Positions 53,632-63,251 are shown, counted from the stretch's first letter. The stretch: 64,000 bases of DNA from Bremerella sp. P1 (GCF_028748185.1 NZ_CP118164.1:3807814-3871813), one strand, 5' to 3'. Program-made: numbers and translations. Notes: generated by a model not told the origin, from the sequence alone.

Positions 53632-55701
53632 ATGAACAGATTTCCCTTCCCCCTTTTTGCCCTTCTGTGTATCTCGCTTGCCTGCGTCTTCAGCAATTCG
53701 CTTCAAGCGGAAACCAAGTCGGCGGATGTGATCGTCTACGGTTCGACCCCTGGCGGCTTCTGTGCGGCGATTGCGGCTGCTCGGGAAGGGGCTTCGGTCA
53801 TTTTGTTAGAGCCTACTTCGCACGTCGGTGGCGTGAATACGGGCGGGCTGAGTTTTAGCGATTCCAACCAAACCGTACGTTCGACCGTCATGGGCCTGTT
53901 CGACGAATGGCACCGACGGATTGAAGCAGACTATACGGCTCGCGGAGTCAAGTTGCCGTACGACGTGAGCGTGAAAGATAACGCGAAGTGGACCTATGAA
54001 CCGCATGTTGCGATGCAGGTCACGATGGCGATGCTCAACGAAGCTGGCGTTGAGGTCTTGCCAGGGCACGTCCTTGAGTCGGCAACGATGCAGGGGGCAA
54101 CGATCAAACAGCTTGAGACCAACAAAGGAACCTTCCAGGCGAAGACCTATGTCGACGCAACCTACGAGGGTGACTTGTTGGCGGCGGCGAATGTCAGCTG
54201 GACGATCGGCCGCGAAGGCAAAGCCGACTTTGGCGAATCGCTCGCCGGGAAACGTTATCCCAAGGGAAAGATGAAGATCGACGGTTTCGCTGCGGACGGA
54301 AGTCTGCTTCCTTTGGTAACGACGGATCAGCCAGGCGAAGAAGCGGCCGGTGATGATTTGGTGATGGTCTACAGCTTTCGGCTTTGCTTGACCGCCGAGG
54401 CGGATAACAAGGTTCCCATGCCCAAGCCTGATAACTACGATCCGGCTCGGTTCGAAGCGATCAGGCGCTACATTGCTACGGGTGGTCGCAGCTATGGTAT
54501 CGACCTGTATCCACTGCCAGGCAACAAATTCGACGGTAACAACTCGATTGGCGGGCAGTTCTCGTTGGGGCTCGTCGGGGCTTGCAACGGCTGGAGCGAA
54601 GCCGATCAGGCGGGCCGCGATAAGATCTTCGAACAGCACAAACAATACACGCTCGAGTTCTATCACTTCCTGACCACCGATCCTGCTGTGCCGCAGGATG
54701 TGAAGGACAAGTACGCCCGACTTGGCTTATGCAAAGACGAGTTCGCTGCGACTGATCACTTCTCGCCGCAATTGTATGTTCGTGAAGGACGACGTATGCA
54801 GGGGATGTACGTCGTCAGTCAGAAGGACATTCTTGAGGCGCCGGAGCAGGAAGACCCGATCGCAATCTCGTCTTTTCCAATTGATTCCCACGATTGCCAA
54901 CGTGTGGCCTTTGCCGATGGGACAGTCGCTGACGAGGGGACGATCTTTCCGGTTCGTATGCCTGGCCGACGACATGGTTACGCATATCACATCCCTTATC
55001 GGTCGATTCTGCCGAAGCCAAGTGAGTGCGACAACTTGCTGGTGCCGGTGGCCATGTCATGCACGCATGTTGGGATCTCTTCGATTCGGGTCGAGCCTAC
55101 CTGGATGATCATTGGGCAGAGTGCTGGCATTGCTGCTGCGATGTCGGCGAAACAAGGGACGACTGTTCAGACGTTGCCCTATGCGGATCTTCGTGAGCGT
55201 CTCGTGGCGCAAGGCCAAGTCCTGGAACTACCGGAGTTGGCCGAACTTCCTCGTCCTTCAGTTGCCGGTGGTATCGCTTCGAAGAGCCTGCCCGGCATTG
55301 TGCTGGACGATTCGGCGGCCAAATTAGAGGGAACGTGGGCAAGTTCTTCCAACTTCAAACCATGCATCGACGGCAGCTACGTGCACGACGAGGCCAAGGG
55401 GGACGCCACATCGGCCGCGACGTTCCAGGTGAAGGTCCCCAAAAGTGGCAAGTACGAGGTGCGGATGGCTTACTCAGCTCATCCTACCCGGGCCAAGCAG
55501 GTCCCGGTGACGTTTATCAACGGATCGGAAACCTTTGCGTTATCGGTCGATCAAACGGTACCGCTGCCTAGTGGCGAGGCCTTTCGGAAGATCGGTACCG
55601 TGAATCTTACGGCTGACCAGCCAACCACCATTGTGATACGGAATAAAGATACTGATGGGTTTGTCATTTTGGACGCGATTCAGTTGCTGCCGGTGCAGTA
55701 G
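53632..55701 (+). CDS. Secreted FAD-dependent oxidoreductase with a C-terminal beta domain
   Basis: 689 residues; the start at 53632 gives a signal peptide ending LQAE. The N-terminal nucleotide-binding loop (ADVIVYGSTPGGFCAAIAAA) and HVGGVNTGGLSFSD fit the FAD_oxidored family seen in many planctomycetes and Bacteroidetes. SMSCTHVGISSIRVEPT-like segment (AMSCTHVGISSIRVEPTWM) is close to the active site region in relatives. The last 130 residues (FQVKVPKSGKYEVRMAYSAH and TIVIRNKDTDGFVILDAIQL) resemble the golvesin/xanthan-lyase-type beta-sandwich. It is probably periplasmic or exported and acts on carbohydrate-linked substrates, which is an inference. Confidence 0.85.
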   Translation: MNRFPFPLFALLCISLACVFSNSLQAETKSADVIVYGSTPGGFCAAIAAAREGASVILLEPTSHVGGVNTGGLSFSDSNQTVRSTVMGLFDEWHRRIEADYTARGVKLPYDVSVKDNAKWTYEPHVAMQVTMAMLNEAGVEVLPGHVLESATMQGATIKQLETNKGTFQAKTYVDATYEGDLLAAANVSWTIGREGKADFGESLAGKRYPKGKMKIDGFAADGSLLPLVTTDQPGEEAAGDDLVMVYSFRLCLTAEADNKVPMPKPDNYDPARFEAIRRYIATGGRSYGIDLYPLPGNKFDGNNSIGGQFSLGLVGACNGWSEADQAGRDKIFEQHKQYTLEFYHFLTTDPAVPQDVKDKYARLGLCKDEFAATDHFSPQLYVREGRRMQGMYVVSQKDILEAPEQEDPIAISSFPIDSHDCQRVAFADGTVADEGTIFPVRMPGRRHGYAYHIPYRSILPKPSECDNLLVPVAMSCTHVGISSIRVEPTWMIIGQSAGIAAAMSAKQGTTVQTLPYADLRERLVAQGQVLELPELAELPRPSVAGGIASKSLPGIVLDDSAAKLEGTWASSSNFKPCIDGSYVHDEAKGDATSAATFQVKVPKSGKYEVRMAYSAHPTRAKQVPVTFINGSETFALSVDQTVPLPSGEAFRKIGTVNLTADQPTTIVIRNKDTDGFVILDAIQLLPVQ

Positions 55702-55925
55702 GCGGAAAATGGGCCTTCTGCAGGCATCGCTAGCGTCACATTTTGCCTGAACCATAAACTTTTCCGATGCGTATCTCAGCTCATCGTAACTCCTAGGCGA
55801 TATTCGTCTTGCCAGGAGTCTGGCGTTTCAGTATTTCTCCACATTGCGTCCCAAAGCTTTGCGCGAAAGGGACGCGATGGTAGGCACGGAAGCCAGCCAG
55901 AGAAGTTGATAAAGGGATTTAACGC

Positions 55926-57515
55926 ATGCAGTGGATACGCCACGGGCTGACGAGCGTCGTTATATCGGCCACGCTAAGTTATCTCGGCTTAGCACAGGGA
56001 CAGGTTGCAGCACAGGACATTGTGCCGCAACTCACCGCTCCATCGCCGATTACACCCAGTGTTCCGACTCGACCTCTGATTACCGGGATTCGCCTTCAGG
56101 GGAATGCCCAAACGGAAGAGACTCGGATTCGTTCGATGATCAAGTCACGCGTTGGTCGTGAGTTCGATCCGGAACAGATCCAATCTGATGTTCGCCGTTT
56201 GGCCGCCTCGGGATTGTTTCGCGATGTTCAGATTCTGACCGACAAGTCGGCCGAGGGAATCTACGTCACGTTCCAATTCGAGGAACGCCCGCGGATTGCC
56301 TACATCAAGTTTCTCGGCAACGAATCGGTACGCGACAAGACGCTGCTGAAGAAGTCGGAAATGAAGTTAGAAGGCACCCTCAATAAGTACGTGATCGAAG
56401 AAGCTCGGCTGAAGCTGGAAGATTACTACCATACCCGCGGACACGGCAAAGCGACCGTTCAGGTGGTCGAAGGATTAAAGCCGGAAGACAAAGGCGTCGC
56501 GTTCATGATCCACGAAGGGCCGCTGGCTCGAATTGGCAGTACGAACTTTGTTGGCAATTCGATTGCGTCGGATTCACGCCTGAAAACACAGATCAAAAGC
56601 AAGCCTGGCTTGTTTTATCTAATCAATGGCGAACTCGACAAGACTCAGGTCGAACAGGATGTCGACAGTTTGACGGCATACTATCGAAGCCTTGGGTTCT
56701 TTAAAGCTCAGATCAATCGAATCATCAAGTACAGCGACAGCGGCAAGTGGTCCTATGTCACGTTTGTCATTGACGAAGGTCCACGCTACGAAGTGCGAAA
56801 CATCTCGTTCGTGGGCCAGACTCGGTTTGACTCTGAACAACTATTCTCGCAGATCAAGATGGAACGCGGAGAGTACTTCGATCAAAAGAACATGACCGCC
56901 GATGTGCGTGCGATTTCCGATTTGTATGGTTCGCAGGGTTACATCCACGCGGACGTGAAAGCGGAGCCACGCTTCTTGGAAACGCCAGGTACCTTGGACC
57001 TGGTGTATGACATCCGAGAAGGGGATCAGTATCGGGTTGGTAACATCAACATCGAGATCTCCGGTGATTTTCCTCACACGAAGCACGCCGTGATTTTGAA
57101 TCGCATGTCGCTGCAGCCTGGCGACATCATCGACATTACGAAGATTCGCGACGACGAACGCCGCATCAAAGCTTCGCAATTGTTTGTCAACGAACCGCAT
57201 CGCGGCGTGGCCCCTTCGATTACCGTGGCTCCACCTGAGCTGACGGATGTCGAAACTCAGGTTGCCGAGCGAGGCGGAAGCCAGACCTACCGTGGTCAGA
57301 GCCCAACTTCGAACTATCAGCCGCAGGCCTATCCGCCCCAGCAATACGCAGGGCAGCCCAGCGGCTATCAACCGGCTCCAACGCAGCAAATGCCTCCCCA
57401 GCAGGCGGTGCCGCAAGTGAGTCGCTATTCGCAGCCTATTTATCGGGAAGCTGCTGTGCCTACACCGCCGCAGCAACATCCTACTTCCGTTTATTCATCC
57501 GTGCCCAGCAACTAA
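55926..57515 (+). CDS. POTRA-domain half of a split BamA/Omp85 protein
   Basis: 529 residues with a signal peptide (1-30, ending VAAQ). Five POTRA repeats follow: about 50-120, 122-197, 199-285, 286-366 and a fifth from 367 that lacks its last strand. Typical motifs are GNAQTEETRIRSMIKSRVG and RVGNINIEISGDFPHTKHA. From about 440 the chain is a Gln/Pro/Tyr-rich linker and then stops. There is no beta-barrel. The next gene encodes that barrel with the missing POTRA5 strand, so the two are read as two halves of one protein. In the BAM complex POTRA domains bind incoming outer-membrane proteins in the periplasm. Confidence 0.9.
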   Translation: MQWIRHGLTSVVISATLSYLGLAQGQVAAQDIVPQLTAPSPITPSVPTRPLITGIRLQGNAQTEETRIRSMIKSRVGREFDPEQIQSDVRRLAASGLFRDVQILTDKSAEGIYVTFQFEERPRIAYIKFLGNESVRDKTLLKKSEMKLEGTLNKYVIEEARLKLEDYYHTRGHGKATVQVVEGLKPEDKGVAFMIHEGPLARIGSTNFVGNSIASDSRLKTQIKSKPGLFYLINGELDKTQVEQDVDSLTAYYRSLGFFKAQINRIIKYSDSGKWSYVTFVIDEGPRYEVRNISFVGQTRFDSEQLFSQIKMERGEYFDQKNMTADVRAISDLYGSQGYIHADVKAEPRFLETPGTLDLVYDIREGDQYRVGNINIEISGDFPHTKHAVILNRMSLQPGDIIDITKIRDDERRIKASQLFVNEPHRGVAPSITVAPPELTDVETQVAERGGSQTYRGQSPTSNYQPQAYPPQQYAGQPSGYQPAPTQQMPPQQAVPQVSRYSQPIYREAAVPTPPQQHPTSVYSSVPSN

Positions 57516-57573
57516 GAAGCCTGGTTCAGCTCGATTTCCCCCCCGAGCGCCAACGCTGAATGAGGACCCCTAG

Positions 57574-59193
57574 GTGGACAGAAGCGGACAACTGCTGAAG
57601 ATAACCCTCGCTCTGAGTCTCGTCACAGGTCTATGTGCCGGATGGAACTCGGCTTCGGCTCAGGATTGGACTGGCGGAAGCTACGGGCAACAAGCGGCTC
57701 CCAACTGGAATGTGCAGGGACGCGACAATCAAGGTTATCCTGGAAGCGCACAGAACTGGGATTCGTACGATCGCACAGCTTACGAGTCATCACCCGGCAA
57801 TCCGAACCAGTACCGAAATGGCATGCCAGCTTCCGGTGCTCCGGTTGGCAACTACGATCCCTATCAGCAGTACCAGCAACCGGTCCAACCGGTTCAGTAC
57901 CAGCAAGGATATCCGTCGCCATCCAGTCCCGAGACAGGCATGTATAGCCAGGACCCATCCGGGTACGGTAGTCCTCCGATTCCGGCACCTGTTACCAGGC
58001 CTATGAATCCTTATGGCTACCCACCAGTTAACGGTCGACCACTGGGTGGTGCTCGTATCTACGATCCTCCGCTGGGTCCTGATGCGATCATTTCGCCGAA
58101 CCCTTACTACGATCCTGGTCGTACGGCCGACCTGACGATTCGTGCAGAAGAAGCTCAGACCGGGCGTTTCCAGTTTGGCGTGGGTATTAACTCCGACGCT
58201 GGTGTGACCGGTAATATCGTGATCGACGAACGAAACTTCGACTGGCGACGATATCCGTCCAGCGTGGACGACATCTGGAATGGCCGCGCGTGGCGTGGGG
58301 CAGGGCAGGGGTTCCGAATTGAAGCCATGCCAGGTACCCAGGTTCAGCGATACATGGTCAGCTTCAGCGAACCTTACCTGTTTGATACGCGGGTGAGCCT
58401 GAACTTGAGTGGTTACTTCTTCAACCGAATTTACCGCGACTGGGACGAACAGCGCGTCGGTGGCCGAGTGGGTCTTGGCTATCGGTTGACGCCTGACCTT
58501 TCGACGGCAGTTAGCTTGCGTATGGAGGACGTCGAGATCAGTGATCCACGCGTCCCAGGCGTACCTGAACTGGATGCTGTGTTGGGTCACCAGGATCTCT
58601 ACACGGGAAGTTGGAGTGTCACGCACGATACGCGCGACACGGCATTCGCCCCAACCGAAGGTCACTTGTTTGAGATCAACCTGGAACAAGCGTTCGGCGA
58701 ATACAGCTACTCGCGGGCGGAATTCGACTTCCGACAGTACTTCCTGCTGGGTGAACGCCCCGACGGTTCCGGGCGGCATACGTTGGGCTTCTCGACGCGA
58801 GCCGGTTTCTCGGGAGCCGACACACCGATCTTCGAAAACTTCTACGCTGGTGGTTTCTCCACCTTGCGTGGTTTCGACTTCCGACGTGTTGGTCCGAAAT
58901 CGGGTGACGTGTTTGTCGGTGGTCCGTTCCGTGTGTTGGGATCGGTGGAATACACCTTCCCCATTACCGCCGACGACATGGTCAAAGGTGTGATCTTCAC
59001 CGATGTGGGTGCGGTGGAAGAATCCACCAAGATCGTCTGGGACGACTTCGACGTCGCACCAGGTTTTGGTCTCCGCATTTCGGTACCCGCCTTGGGGCAG
59101 GCTCCGATCGCGTTGGACTTCGCCTTCCCAGTCAATCACGCCGATACCGATCAGACGCAGGTCTTCAGCTTCTTCGTGGGTGCAGCTCGCTAA
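57574..59193 (+). CDS. Beta-barrel half of a split BamA/Omp85 protein
   Basis: 539 residues. The start is a GTG at 57574 with GAGGA 7 nt upstream, followed by a signal peptide (1-30, ending SASAQ), so it is translated and exported separately. A low-complexity region rich in Gln, Pro, Tyr and Gly (30-180) precedes ADLTIRAEEAQTGRFQFGVG (185-204). That stretch is the last POTRA strand plus the first barrel strand in intact BamA. The rest is a 16-stranded surface-antigen barrel with the L6-loop motif LRGF (431-434) and FTDVGA (475-480), ending FSFFVGAAR. It lies 58 bp after the POTRA gene. Confidence 0.9.
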   Translation: MDRSGQLLKITLALSLVTGLCAGWNSASAQDWTGGSYGQQAAPNWNVQGRDNQGYPGSAQNWDSYDRTAYESSPGNPNQYRNGMPASGAPVGNYDPYQQYQQPVQPVQYQQGYPSPSSPETGMYSQDPSGYGSPPIPAPVTRPMNPYGYPPVNGRPLGGARIYDPPLGPDAIISPNPYYDPGRTADLTIRAEEAQTGRFQFGVGINSDAGVTGNIVIDERNFDWRRYPSSVDDIWNGRAWRGAGQGFRIEAMPGTQVQRYMVSFSEPYLFDTRVSLNLSGYFFNRIYRDWDEQRVGGRVGLGYRLTPDLSTAVSLRMEDVEISDPRVPGVPELDAVLGHQDLYTGSWSVTHDTRDTAFAPTEGHLFEINLEQAFGEYSYSRAEFDFRQYFLLGERPDGSGRHTLGFSTRAGFSGADTPIFENFYAGGFSTLRGFDFRRVGPKSGDVFVGGPFRVLGSVEYTFPITADDMVKGVIFTDVGAVEESTKIVWDDFDVAPGFGLRISVPALGQAPIALDFAFPVNHADTDQTQVFSFFVGAAR

Positions 59194-59197
59194 TCGT

Positions 59198-59437
59198 TTA
59201 GCGAAACGTCCAATCGACGTACGTGTTTTGATACCCGTGATGGTAGCCTGCGGTTCGATAGGGCTGGCTCACTCCGAACCAGCCATACGAATAGCGCGTT
59301 TTTGGGCGTGGTGTCAGTATGGGCGAAGCCGTCGATTCTGGTGCGATAATCCAGTATTGAGCTGGACCAGCGGCCTGGGCGGATGATCCTACGACCGAGC
59401 TAGCAAGCACGGCAAATGCCAGCATCCACTTTCGCAT
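59198..59437 (-). CDS. Small secreted protein
   Basis: 79 residues; a GGGAG-like Shine-Dalgarno precedes the ATG at 59437. A signal peptide (1-22, ending AQAA) is clear. The mature 57 residues are Tyr- and Pro-rich (SYGWFGVSQPYRTAGYHHGY, then TYVDWTFR). No domain is recognised. It is convergent with the barrel gene, 4 bp apart, and is likely a small envelope protein. Confidence 0.7.
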   Translation of the reverse strand: MRKWMLAFAVLASSVVGSSAQAAGPAQYWIIAPESTASPILTPRPKTRYSYGWFGVSQPYRTAGYHHGYQNTYVDWTFR

Positions 59438-59518
59438 GCGTTCTCTCCCTGCAGCAGAAACCTAATGTGTCGACTCCTCTATTGTCGACCGATCGCAGGT
59501 GATAGCACGCAGTGAAAA

Positions 59519-60382
59519 TTAACCCTCGAGCTCCATTCCCAGGGCGAAGATCTCCTCCGCGTTCAGAACTTGGTCGTTGCGGCTGAAAAGACGCTCGATG
59601 GCTGCTCTGTGAATGGCCATTTTGGTGCCACCCACGCCGATCGCTCCGTAGCAGATCTGGCCGAGGTTCTCCGCCGCTTTGTCTTGGAAATCGATTCCCT
59701 CAATCCCCAGCGGTGGAACGGCATTCAAATCGATCGCGACCTTAAGGTCCTTGGCTTCTCGGCGAACAGCATGCGGGACCAAGGTTACACCGGCAGCTCC
59801 GGCCGAGATCAATAGCTGCACCCCTTCAAGTGCCGATGCAGTCGAATCGGGATCGTTTGCGGCAACGGGTTCGGGAGAGCCGATCTGGATGTCTTCGGCA
59901 ATTTGTTTAGCGGCTGCTTGTGCTTTCTCCAACGACCGTGAAGCGAGTCGGACGTTGGCACCTGCCCGAATCAAGAGTCGAGCGGCACGCTGTCCAACGG
60001 GACCTGTGCCGCCCAAGACCAGTGCCTGAGCCCCTTCGAGTTCAAGATGGCGAGCACCGCAGATGACCGCGGCCGCGGCCGTCGTGTTGGCGCCGTTTCC
60101 GTCCATCATGACCGAGACGCGCATGGGACCAAAAAAGCTTTTGGTAACCGCAGTGAGCAACTCTTCGGCCTTGTCCACATTTGAGCCACCTACGTAGATG
60201 GCCGAATGTTTCAGCTTGCTTGGCGCACGGGTGAAGATGAGCCCGTGCACAAGTCCGGCGACTTGATCTGGGCTGACTCCACCATGGCGGAACATGATGT
60301 CGGCACCAGAGTCGACGGCGACGACCGAATCAAAGGTACTTGGTTGGGTATCGGTATCTAGCTGAAGTAGGATGTTTTTCAT
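59519..60382 (-). CDS. Methylene-tetrahydromethanopterin dehydrogenase, Mtd type
   Basis: 287-residue NAD(P)-dependent enzyme of the H4MPT C1 pathway that oxidises methylene-H4MPT after formaldehyde activation. The N-terminus MKNILLQLDTDTQPSTFDSV and the VMMDGNGANTTAAAAVIC segment are typical of MtdA/MtdB. A Rossmann loop follows: ALVLGGTGPVGQRAARLLIRAGA. GGTKMAIHRAAIERLF is conserved at the end. Whether it uses NAD or NADP (MtdB or MtdA) cannot be set. It is downstream of fae, behind a terminator that may be partial. Confidence 0.92.
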   Translation of the reverse strand: MKNILLQLDTDTQPSTFDSVVAVDSGADIMFRHGGVSPDQVAGLVHGLIFTRAPSKLKHSAIYVGGSNVDKAEELLTAVTKSFFGPMRVSVMMDGNGANTTAAAAVICGARHLELEGAQALVLGGTGPVGQRAARLLIRAGANVRLASRSLEKAQAAAKQIAEDIQIGSPEPVAANDPDSTASALEGVQLLISAGAAGVTLVPHAVRREAKDLKVAIDLNAVPPLGIEGIDFQDKAAENLGQICYGAIGVGGTKMAIHRAAIERLFSRNDQVLNAEEIFALGMELEG

Positions 60383-60454
60383 CGGGGGTGCTCAATGAAA
60401 AGGGACTTCGATTGTCGTGCAGGCTCATCGGGAAGGATTTCGAACAGCACCGAT

Positions 60455-60500
60455 ACAAAAAAGTCCCGCGTGGCCATCGATGAGGCCTCGCGGGACTTTG
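60455..60500 (-). terminator. Terminator between fae and mtd
   Basis: Stem AAGTCCCGCG/CGCGGGACTT (60461-60470 with 60489-60498) with an 18-nt loop and an A-run on the left, which gives a U tract on the minus strand. It lies 30 bp beyond the fae stop, so mtd may depend on read-through or on its own promoter. Confidence 0.75.
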
Positions 60501-60527
60501 ATAACGGTGCCGTAACTGGACACTTAT

Positions 60528-61025
60528 TTAGAAACCGCGGAACGGATGTGCCGCTTGTTCCTTGCCAGCGATGACTTCATCGGCAGTCGGCTTGCCAGCC
60601 ATGGCGTTCTTGATCGACTGCAGCGTTGCTTCGTAGTTGTAGTCGTAGATCTTTTTGTCGTCCTGGGCTTCCCAGTGGATGAAGACACCGCAGACGATCA
60701 CGAGATCTTCGCACTGATCCTTAGGAATGACGCCTTCTTCAACAGCGTCAGCAACAGCCTTGGCGACGGCAGCCTGGGCTGGACCGAACATTTGAACGGC
60801 TTGCTTCGAGTTCTTGATGGTGACCTTGGTGATGGTCACAGTGGCTGGCTTAACAGCCAGGTTGGGGGTCAAAACGGCCAGCAGGTTGGAGTGACCGGCG
60901 GTTTGATTGACCAGCGCCGAAGCAAACGCATGGCCGACAGGGCCATCCTTGGAACCGATCATCAGATCGATATGCGCGACTTCGTTGCCATCGCCAGCGA
61001 GGGCTTCTCCGATATACATCGACAT
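60528..61025 (-). CDS. fae: Formaldehyde-activating enzyme
   Basis: 165-residue cytoplasmic enzyme that condenses formaldehyde with tetrahydromethanopterin. The N-terminus MSMYIGEALAGDGNEVAHID contains the catalytic His (H18). Further conserved segments are DGPVGHAFASALVNQTAGH, LLAVLTPNLAVKPATV, and VCGVFIHWEAQD. Length matches the single-domain Fae. With mtd next to it, it marks the H4MPT pathway known in planctomycetes and methylotrophs, where it can serve detoxification. Confidence 0.96.
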   Translation of the reverse strand: MSMYIGEALAGDGNEVAHIDLMIGSKDGPVGHAFASALVNQTAGHSNLLAVLTPNLAVKPATVTITKVTIKNSKQAVQMFGPAQAAVAKAVADAVEEGVIPKDQCEDLVIVCGVFIHWEAQDDKKIYDYNYEATLQSIKNAMAGKPTADEVIAGKEQAAHPFRGF

Positions 61026-61448
61026 CCGGGATTCTCCGTGCGGGAACTAAGAAGATACGGGGTGATGCCCGCGACGACTTTCATGCAAAGACGTCAGTGC
61101 GCAGGCTTATTGGATTTGTCCAATTTAACGAGGCCCAAGGCGCATCGAAAGCCCCGGCAAGCCGAGGTACGAAAAGACTTTGGGCCAGCTGACAGCCAAG
61201 ACGATAGCAAACTATGCCCGAATTGCAAGTAGTGGGGCTCGTCAACGTTTCGACATCTCGCGGGTGGATATTCGGCTTTCGGAGGGAGTTCTTGGCGTTC
61301 AGTCTTCAGTAGAGAGAAGCTTCCGCGCCCAACTCATGCTTCAAATCGCTTGTGATGAGGGGTGGGGCAGGAATCACGAGACTCATTTTGCGTGATTCTT
61401 GATCGAACCCTGGAAAAGGTGAACGCCGCAATCAGCGGCTTCGAAAGG
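61026..61448. other. Intergenic region between fae and the VWA gene
   Basis: About 420 bp upstream of fae and downstream of the VWA gene. No gene, repeat or convincing promoter was found; the fae promoter must lie here. Short open frames at 61180-61577 look random. Confidence 0.35.
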
Positions 61449-61490
61449 AGAAGAGGCCGTCGCGCGGGCAGCGGTGCACGACGGCCTCTG
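61449..61490 (-). terminator. Candidate terminator of the VWA gene
   Basis: Perfect 10-bp stem GAGGCCGTCG / CGACGGCCTC (61453-61462 with 61479-61488), 16-nt loop, 33 bp after the VWA stop. The minus-strand tail is pyrimidine-rich but not a pure U tract. Confidence 0.5.
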
Positions 61491-61520
61491 GCGGGAAGAG
61501 TCGATTTCCCTGCGACGGTC

Positions 61521-63251
61521 TTATTGGACGAGTCGCAGTGGGCGATATCCGGCGATTTGCTGGAAGACTTGCGTTAGCTCTTCCGCATACTCATCGCCAG
61601 TCTTACCACCGGGAATATTGAAATGTGAACCTTGGGTGATGTCGGCCACTTGTTGCATGAGATCTTTGTCGGCACCAGTTCCCATGCTGATCGTGACGAT
61701 CACATAGCCCTTTTCTGCGGCCAGGTGAGCTTCGTTGATCACCGCGTCACGAGCCGCCGAGCTATTAACACCACCGTTATGCCAATTGGCCACTCCATCG
61801 GTCATCAGAACCATCATCTTGTAAGCACCAGGACGTGCTCGAGCGTCTAGTTCTTCACGAGCGACCGTCATGCCGCCGGCAATGTTGGTGTAGTTGTGGT
61901 AGTAACCAGCTTGGCGTTGATTGGCCTGAGCTGTGATGAAGCCAAAGTCATCCGACAGGGTCGATTCGAGAATGCCTTCTCCACCGGGGCCGTTGTACAT
62001 CGAAAGGCCCATTTTGTCGTCGGAGTCGGCTTGTTGAATGAAGTTGACGAACATCGCGACCGAGGATTTCAAAGCCGTGATTGGTTGAGCACTGGCTTTC
62101 CACATATCGGTAGACTGTGCGTGCAGGGTTCGTTTTTCCAGCAAGTAGACGATAAAGTTCTGATAGCCGAACTTGTAGCGGAAGCCAGCGTTGTTGTTCT
62201 GGCCACTGCTGGAAGTGCAGTAGTTGATGTAGCTGTCCCAACTGCCGCTGTAGGGATAGTCAACCGTATCGAGTCCCAGGGCAGAGAGGAATGTATCGCG
62301 GCGAGTAAAGTCAAAGTAGTGAATCTGGTTGGAGCCATCCGCGTTCTTACCGCTATAGGCCCAGACTTCCCGAACCTGGCCACCAGGGCTGTAGGTACCG
62401 GTGGTGCCACTTGGGTAGTAAGTGATGATGTCTCCATTGCCTCGACGAACGCGAATTCGGTTGTACGATTTCGTCGAATTGACGACGACCGTGTCGTACT
62501 GGTATTCGACGGTGACTTGAGCTTGGGCATCGATTTGAGGAACCGGTCCCTTGGCGACTGCCCACTGCGGGTCAAATTCCAGGTTTCCGTAAATCGGAGA
62601 ACCTAGTTCTTCGTACATCTGGAACTGATTGGCAGTAACATGGCCAGCACCAAGTGTATTGAAGGCTTTGAATTCACTGTCATCGTTCATCGACCCGGAG
62701 AGATCCAGCACCACCATAATATCGCGTGGCTGGTAGGCCGCGGCACTTTGAGCCTGGATACTGAAGGTATCGCGACCCAGCAGATGACCAAAGAAGAAAG
62801 GCATGTTGTCGTACCGCATGCTCACTTTGACGGTGGACGCGGGCCGATCCGAGGGGACAACTTCTTTGGTGGTGTCATCCCATTCACCGAAATTAACGTC
62901 GAGCCCTTGGGCGTAGTGGTCCATGAAGTGGGCCACACTTTCTTCGACCGCTTGGTTTTCGTATTCTCTCCATTGAGTCCCGACCGGATTGCGAACAAGA
63001 TATTCGTGAACGGCGTCGGTGGCCGCGTCTTCGCCGTTGATCAGCGAGCCAGCACCGGCCAAGGTGGCCGCGTCGACGCTGCGTTGCAGCTGGGATTGCA
63101 AAGTATACATGTAGCCGACGTCGATGCTGAACGCGAGCATGGCCATCATGACGATCATGAGTACCGCGGACAGGACGACAATGATGCCACGTTTTCGGTG
63201 GGAACCTACGTATGACATTTCCTCGTCGGGGGAAGTAGATCGGCGAAACAT
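61521..63251 (-). CDS. TadG-like pilus-assembly protein with a VWA domain
   Basis: 576 residues. The ATG at 63251 has AGGAG 8 nt upstream. A short basic start (about 1-21) precedes one membrane segment (22-44), typical of the TadE/G-like (Tad_N) family: RGIIVVLSAVLMIVMMAM, then AFSIDVGYMYTLQSQLQRSV. The VWA domain begins near 175 with MIDAS DLSGSMN (183-189) and continues past a 200-residue Tyr/Gly/Ser-rich insert to MVLMTDGVANWHNGGV and VIVTISMGTGADKDL. It probably sits in the inner membrane with the VWA domain outside. The insert is long compared with ordinary VWA domains. Confidence 0.88.
   Translation of the reverse strand: MFRRSTSPDEEMSYVGSHRKRGIIVVLSAVLMIVMMAMLAFSIDVGYMYTLQSQLQRSVDAATLAGAGSLINGEDAATDAVHEYLVRNPVGTQWREYENQAVEESVAHFMDHYAQGLDVNFGEWDDTTKEVVPSDRPASTVKVSMRYDNMPFFFGHLLGRDTFSIQAQSAAAYQPRDIMVVLDLSGSMNDDSEFKAFNTLGAGHVTANQFQMYEELGSPIYGNLEFDPQWAVAKGPVPQIDAQAQVTVEYQYDTVVVNSTKSYNRIRVRRGNGDIITYYPSGTTGTYSPGGQVREVWAYSGKNADGSNQIHYFDFTRRDTFLSALGLDTVDYPYSGSWDSYINYCTSSSGQNNNAGFRYKFGYQNFIVYLLEKRTLHAQSTDMWKASAQPITALKSSVAMFVNFIQQADSDDKMGLSMYNGPGGEGILESTLSDDFGFITAQANQRQAGYYHNYTNIAGGMTVAREELDARARPGAYKMMVLMTDGVANWHNGGVNSSAARDAVINEAHLAAEKGYVIVTISMGTGADKDLMQQVADITQGSHFNIPGGKTGDEYAEELTQVFQQIAGYRPLRLVQ

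Noticed and set aside
57790-59139. 449-codon open frame antisense to the BamA barrel gene
   Set aside because: It has no signal or domain; the plus-strand barrel is clear.
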